DNA from: Lumnitzera littorea
Lineage: Eukaryota; Streptophyta; Magnoliopsida; Myrtales; Combretaceae
Length of the DNA: 64,000 nucleotides
Assembly (NCBI GenBank): GCA_024138015.1
Contig: JAMXBB010000006.1
Coordinates: 69,315,581 to 69,379,580, forward strand
Direction: 5' to 3'
Part shown: positions 58,741 through 64,000 of the stretch, in pieces
How the letters are laid out: each line of letters begins with the position of its first letter
Position numbering within the stretch: position 1 is the stretch's first letter
Program-made: the position numbers and the translations under genes
Notes under the pieces: generated by a model
Told to the model about the DNA's origin: nothing
Database searches by the model: none
Seen by the model: only the letters and a program-made list of their open reading frames with translations

Positions 58741-60650
58741 ATAAAGTCAAAATACAACCCAGAGTCTCAAACTTAGACCAAGTCAAAAGTGTCAAAACTG
58801 GAGCATGTTTTGAGAAACTAGGTCATAATGCATATGGTAAGGTCAATCTCCACCTTGGGGCAGATAAATAATAAACTCCTCTTCAAGGAATTGGTAACTT
58901 ACCTTTTAAAAAGTTTATGATGAGAAGAGGCAAACTATATCTTATACACTAATCCTTGAAACACTTTGAGAGTTGAGTGACATAATAGTGATGATACTTT
59001 AGACTAACTCCTTAAAGGAGGTCCACTTTAAATGTGATACGTAGATTAAAATGAAGTTAGGCATTCATTTTCAAATCCTAAACACAATTATCTCTTGTTA
59101 ACCTCATTAGACCTATTTGGAGAATTTTCAAATTTAAACCCTATCAAGAACCACCCCTTAATGGGGCAATTTAGAGGTTAAGGTCATTGATAAGGAGAGA
59201 AGAATAAAATTGGTTTGTGCTTTATTTAATAACGTTAAATTCACAAACAATTTTTTTTTTTAATAAATTACTTTTTGAAATGAAGAAGAGTCAACACCTT
59301 TCAAACACCTCAAGCTTATACCTACCTCACCCAAACCCATACATTAGAAATCTATGGATTTAAGGCCTTGAATCGCTTAAAAGACAAAAACTCAGCAATG
59401 AAGACAATCATCCTTTGGGGGCAAAAGAAAAGAAAGAACAGCAAGAGATAGCAGGGCAAAGTAATAATAATAATAATTAAAAGAGAGAGAGAGAGAGAGA
59501 AAAGAGGAGATGAAGAAAAGAGGCTAGAAAATTAGGTTTAAGTGTAAAACAAAAGCCCCAAGAGATATATCATATCCTAGTAAGGATAGCCAAATCGAAT
59601 CAAAAGGTCAAGAGTCAAAGCCTAAATAGTCCTAAAAATACAAGGCCTTGAATCACATTCCAAAGCTCGGACACCCAAAATCTCTATATCCACTTTCAAG
59701 CCTCTCTTACCTATGCTGAATCACACAAGACCTTTCCACCCACAATACCACCCTTACACAATGAAAGTTCTTCCAATCTTAAAAGATAATTTATCTTTAA
59801 TAAAAATTGTTTTTGAAACTAAGGCAAACATACTTCTAATTTTTCCTTAAGGCTCTTGACTTGTACACTCGAGATAAATAAAAGCATTTCTTTCAAAATA
59901 GGCCTCCTCATCAATCCTTTTTGAAACCCTTTAACCAAAAGCCTAAATTCATAATGTTAAACCGAAAAAAATCTAACAAATTGATCAAAGTATGTCACTT
60001 ACAAAATGGATTATAATTTTTGGAATTGAAGTCAAGAGCGAAATCTAGACCGAGAGCTATCAAGAAAGCCCTCTTTGACTAAACTAATGATAGGTTACCT
60101 TTTCCTTAAGAAAAAATGTTTAAAATCACTAAGCCCCATGAGAAAGCCCTAGGGTCAGGGGCATTGAGAAACCTTACATAATTACCAAGCATAAGGGTAG
60201 TTATAAACTTGCCCCTTAAGTAAGAATTTATACCAATTAGCAAACTTTCAAAAAAAGAAAAGAAAAAAAAAAGAAGAAAGACAAAGGAAGAGAGAGAGAG
60301 AGAGTAAAGGCTTGTCACAAGATTTTTTTTCAATCCATGTTAGCTTGAGTAGCCAAGCTTTCAATTCACATCATCTGTTTCCTTTTCAAGGTGGCCACTT
60401 TTTTTTAAATTAACCATAGTAATCTAGATCATTCTTCCCTAATTACAGTTTTTAATATCCTTTAAATCTTTTTCAAATCAAGGGGCCTATCCCTAATGCC
60501 CTCTTTTATAAAAGGTTTTTCAACAATTTCCCTTTAAATGCTTTTCTAAGTGAAGAAGTTCTTTAAAACTAGTTGCTTTTCTTACTTTACTTCTTTAATC
60601 CTTCATCAACCTAAGGTTCAAGCCAACTTTTAAAGCATTGTCTCCTCTTT
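58741..60650 (+). other. Non-coding interior of the Tat-type element
   Basis: No gene or domain. It contains GA runs near 59481-59500 and 60290-60304 and stretches of A or T. The minus-strand open frame at 60106-60333 is low-complexity. Confidence 0.55.
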
Positions 60651-60659
60651 TAATTTGTT

Positions 60660-61060
60660 TTTAGGAATCTTGTTAGCCTTTAGGGTGACGTCCTGTCTTT
60701 CTTTCTAGGGTGCTAGCCAACTTTCAAAGTGCTACCTTCACTTTCGTCAATTCCTCTTAGGGTTCAAGCCAACTCTTAGAGTGTTGTCCCCTCTTCCATT
60801 CTTTTCAGGGTTCTAGCCAGCCTTTTAAGCACTGTCTCATCTTTCATTTTTGAGATCCCAATTATCTCTTAGAGCATTGTCCCATTTTCTATTCTTTTTA
60901 AGATTCTAGCTAGCCTTTAGGGTGCTATCCCATCTTTTAGTTTTAAGGTTCTAGCTAGATCTTAGAGTGCTAACCCACTCTTTAATTCTTTTTAAAGTTC
61001 TAGCCAACTTTCAAAACACTAACCCCTCTTTCGTCAATTTGGCACTTCTCTTCACCAACT
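60660..61060 (+). repeat. Tandem block 1, about 40-54-bp units
   Basis: Irregular copies of ggttctagccagcctttag followed by agtgctgtcccatcttt. Unit landmarks (tagcc or tagct) fall near 60672, 60712, 60762, 60812, 60866, 60906, 60952 and 61000. Confidence 0.7.
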
Positions 61061-61390
61061 TCTTAGCGAGCCCATAAGGCGCTTCTCTTCATCAAGCCCG
61101 TAAGGTGTTTTCTTTTACCATTTTTCTCTCAAGTAAGCCCATAGGGCATTTTCCTTAATCAAGCCCATAGGGCATTTTCCTTTACCAATTTTCTCTCAAG
61201 CAAGTCCACAGGCTACCTCCCTTCATCATTGATTTCTCTTAGCGAGCTTATAAGGCGCTTCTCTTCACCTAGTTCTTAGCAAGCCTATAAGAGCAGTTCC
61301 CTTCACCAATTCCTCTCAAGGAAGCCTATAAGGCACTTTTTTTTTCATCACTAATTCCTTTTAACGAGCCCATAGGGTGCTTTTTCGATG
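61060..61390 (+). repeat. Tandem block 2, agcccataagg units
   Basis: Alternating short units (about 28 and 54 bp) built on caagcccataaggcgcttc and tcttcaccaatttctctc. Shares the agc-cataagg-gc theme with blocks 3 and 4. Confidence 0.65.
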
Positions 61391-62160
61391 CCAAATTTAA
61401 GGTTGTTAGTCTCCGATAGATACTCCTGCCTAGGTTAGTCAATTCAAAGGAACACTACCAAGTTTCAATTAAGGGTCTTAGCTAGCTCAAGGAGTGCTTT
61501 GCTTATTTCACCTAAGATAATCAGCTCAAAGGAGCACTTCCAAGTTTGTCTCGAATCGATTCCAAATTTAAGGTTGCTAATCCCCAAGAGACACTCCTAC
61601 CTAGGTTAGTTAGCTCAAAGGAGCACTACCAGGTTTTAATTAATGGTCTTAGCCAGCTCAAGGAGCGTTTTGCCCATTTCACCTATAATAGTCAACTCAA
61701 AGGAGCACTTCTAAGTTTGTCTCGAATCGATTCCAAATTTACAATTACTATTCACTAAAAGACGCTCCCGCCTGGGTTAGTCAACTCAAAGGTGCACTAC
61801 CAGGTTTTAGTTAAGAGTCTTAGCTAGCTCAAGGAGCACTTTTCCCGTTTCACCTAAGATAGTCAACTTAAAGGAGTACTTCCAAGTTTGTCTCAAATCG
61901 ATTCCAAATTTAGGTTTGCTAGTCCCTAAGCGACACTCCTGCCTAAATTAGTCAACTCAAAGGAGCATTACCAAGTTTCAGTTGAGGGTTTTAACCAGCT
62001 CAAGAACCGCTTTGCTCATTTCACCTAAGATAGTCAACTTAAAGGAGTACTTCCAAGTTTATCTCAAATTGATTCCAAATTTAAGGTTGCTAGTCTACTA
62101 GAGACGCTCTCGCCTAAGTTAGTCAGCTCAAAAGAGCACTACCACATTTCAATTTAGGGT
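61391..62160 (+). repeat. Tandem block 3, 171-bp units
   Basis: The landmark ccaaattta recurs at 61391, 61562, 61733, 61904 and 62075, exactly 171 bp apart each time. Each unit has two related halves of about 85 bp, both containing ttagtcaactcaaaggagca followed by ccaagttt. As 171 is a multiple of three, a frame stays open across units (61546-61758); that frame is not evidence of a gene. Confidence 0.88.
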
Positions 62161-63480
62161 CTTAGCCTGCTCAAGGAGTACTTTGCCTGACTCATCTTGG
62201 TTAGTCAGCCCATTAGGGTACGACTAAGGTTTCAACATCTCTTTAGGGTCTTAACCAGCTCAAGGAGTGCTTTGCTCATCTCATCTTAGTTAGTCAGCTG
62301 ATAAGGGTACGACTAAGTTTTTAACATCTTTTAGGATCTTAGCCAGCTCAAGGAGTGCTTCGCCCATTTGACCTTAGTTAATCAACTCGTAAGGGCATGA
62401 CCAAGTTTTCAACATCTCTTAAGAGTCTTAGATAACTCAAGGAATGTTTCGCTTGTCTCATCTTGGTAAGTTAGCTCATTAGGGTACAACCAAGTTTTCT
62501 CATTCACTTTAGGGTCTTAGCTAACTCAAGAAGCGCTTCACCCTTTTCGTCTTGATTAGTCAACTCATTAAGGCATAACCAAGTTTCAACATCTTTTAAG
62601 GTCTTAGCCAACTCAAGAAGCGCTTCGCCATTTTACCATGGTTAGTAAGCCTATTAGGGCACGACCAAGTTTTCAATATCTCTTTAAAATCTTAGCTAGC
62701 TTGAAAATCACTTCACTCGTCTCATCTTGGTTAGTTAGCTTATTAGGGTACAACTAAGTTTTCTCATTTACTTTAGGGTCTTAGCCAGCTCAAGAAGCAA
62801 TTTGCCCATTTTACTTTGGTTAGTCAACTCCTAGGGGCACAACCAAGTTTTCAACATCTCTTAAAGGTCTTAGCTTGCTCAATGATCACTTTTCCCTTTT
62901 CGCCTTAGTCAACTCATAAGAGCATGACCAAGGTTTCAACATCTCTTTAAGGTCTTAGCCGGCTCAAGGAGTGCTTCACCCGCCCTACCTTTTGGTAGTC
63001 AACTCATAGGGGCACAACTAAGTTTTCAACTTCCTTTTAAGGTCTTAGCTAACTCAAGAAGCGCTTTGCCCATCTCATATTGGTTAGTTAGCTCATTGGG
63101 GCATAACCAAGTTTTCAACATCTTTTAGGGTTTTAGCTAGTTTAAGGAATGCTTCCTCATTCGTCATGGTTAGTCAACTCATTAGGACACGACCAAGTTT
63201 CAACATCTTTTAGGGTCTTACCTAGCTCAAGGAGCGCTTCGCCTTTCTTACCTTGGTTAGTCAACTCATAAGGGCATAACCAAGTTTTCCTATTCATTTT
63301 AGGGTTTTAGACAGGTCAAGGAGCGCTTCACCCATCTCATCTTGGTTAGTGAGCTCATAGGGGCACGACCAAGTTTTCAACATCTTTTAGGGTCTTAGCC
63401 AACTTAAATAGTGCTTAGCCGTTCACCTCAGTTTGTCAAGGTACTACTAAGCTTCAATTCCTCTTTCAGTCTCTTGGCCA
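62161..63480 (+). repeat. Tandem block 4, 88-89-bp units
   Basis: About 15 units. The landmark cttag recurs near 62161, 62250, 62338, 62427, 62516, 62603, 62691 and 62780 and onward, at 87-89-bp spacing. Unit text: ggttagtcaactcataaggg, caagttttcaacatctcttt, ggtcttagccagctcaagga, gcttcgcccatctca. It closely matches the first half of the 171-bp unit in block 3. Confidence 0.88.
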
Positions 63481-63598
63481 GCTCTTAGAGCCCCTCCTCT
63501 CTCTTTCCACTATTCAATAAAACCCTTATCGTACTGAACCTATGATAGCTAGTTAAGGTACTCTTTAGGACAAATTTTACCCTTAGAGCAAAAATAGT

Positions 63599-63655
63599 GT
63601 CTCTTTTGTCATTGTAGCAAAATTTTATTCAAACTTCACCATAAAGAAGGATAGT
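63599..63655 (+). promoter_or_regulatory. Conserved pre-LTR segment and polypurine tract
   Basis: tctcttttgtcattgtagc to aaagaaggatagt aligns with 39631-39686 of the Ogre element. The purine run ataaagaagga is the likely plus-strand primer; the stem seen in Ogre is weaker here. Confidence 0.6.
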
Positions 63656-64000
63656 TATGGACACCCCATTTCCACCATTACTCTACCCACCCCTCCACCC
63701 CCTTTTTATTTTTTTCAAAATTTTAGGATAAGATAAAGGGTCCTAAATGAAGAAAAATAAAAAAAAAATAGAAAACTCAAAAAATAAGAAATTTAGAAAA
63801 AAAAAATACAAAATTTAGGAAAAGCTAAAAAGAGAAGAAATTTATAAAATAGAAAATTTATGAAAAGAAATTGAAAAGTCGTAAAAAAATAGAAAAATAG
63901 AAGATTTAAGAAATTTAGAAAACAATAAAATTTAAAATAAGTTTAATAAAATAAAATTTAAAAAAATAAGGAGAGAATCGTTAAGCCTGAGTTTAGATTT
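63656..64000 (+). repeat. 3' LTR of the Tat-type element, start only
   Basis: Starts TATGGACACCCC (TG decayed to TA). It aligns with 54289-54480 with extra A-rich repeats and leaves the window at 64000. Confidence 0.85.

Larger units (their letters stand above)
54289..64000 (+). mobile_element. Non-autonomous Tat/Ogre-type element, continuing past the window
   Basis: 5' LTR 54289-57024, tRNA-Arg-type primer site, conserved leader block, one short coiled-coil ORF, long non-coding interior with tandem repeats, conserved pre-LTR segment, and the first 345 bp of the 3' LTR from 63656. No gag, protease, RT or integrase is visible in the 6.6-kb interior. The LTR start (TGTAAACACC), primer site and leader match the Ogre element at 22506-42241, which could in principle have supplied its proteins. 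The left flank GGAGA at 54284-54288 should recur after the 3' LTR. Confidence 0.85.

Noticed and set aside
61546..61758. 70-codon frame with 57-residue periodicity
   Set aside because: 171 is divisible by three, so one frame stays open by arithmetic; the repeat is non-coding satellite-like DNA.

Overview
The window is repeat-dense, AT-rich nuclear DNA from a flowering plant. The Ogre/Tat-type retrotransposon with its tRNA-Arg-like primer site and extra ORF upstream of gag, the chromovirus, and the Tekay/Del-like LTRs fit a dicot with a large, methylated genome, but the species cannot be named from this. I find no intact host protein-coding gene, rRNA, tRNA or CRISPR array. Every recognisable protein fragment belongs to a decayed LTR retrotransposon.

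Layout, left to right. 0-5 kb: an old LTR (family B) split by a 3.7-kb solo LTR (family A, copy 1) with a perfect 5-bp target duplication. 6.8-17.1 kb: a complete but dead Ty3/gypsy chromovirus (LTRs, primer site, gag-pol, perfect 5-bp target duplication AGTAA), whose gag is split by a second family A solo LTR. 17.1-20.9 kb: unclassified sequence, then a second family B LTR. 20.9-43.1 kb: a stack of insertions: an LTR-like host, a TIR element with a perfect 10-bp target duplication, a 19.7-kb Ogre/Tat retrotransposon (2.6-kb LTRs, ORF1, gag, protease, intron, RT, RNase H, second RNase H, integrase, tandem repeats), and a third family A solo LTR inside its gag. 43.1-48.6 kb: unclassified DNA with an orphan Tat-type LTR start, a GA microsatellite and a promoter-like CT-rich stretch. 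48.6-53.8 kb: a truncated Tekay/Del-like element on the minus strand (family B LTR, primer site, gag, protease, RT). 53.9-54.3 kb, just after a single N: a Ty1/copia RT fragment cut by the next insertion. 54.3 kb to the window end: a non-autonomous Tat-type element with no gag-pol but with nearly 3 kb of tandem repeats before its 3' LTR.

The parts fit together as a record of successive insertions. Decay is dominated by in-frame TAG/TAA/TGA codons and by TG-to-TA or CA-to-TA changes at LTR ends, as expected from C-to-T deamination in silenced, methylated DNA. Both Tat-type elements carry tandem repeats at the same place, between their last coding sequence and the 3' polypurine tract, a position known to seed satellite DNA. 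I saw no previously undescribed enzymatic or defence system. The more unusual points are the hairpin-forming repeat, the 171-bp/88-bp satellite-like array, and the frame-intact but stop-riddled ORF1.
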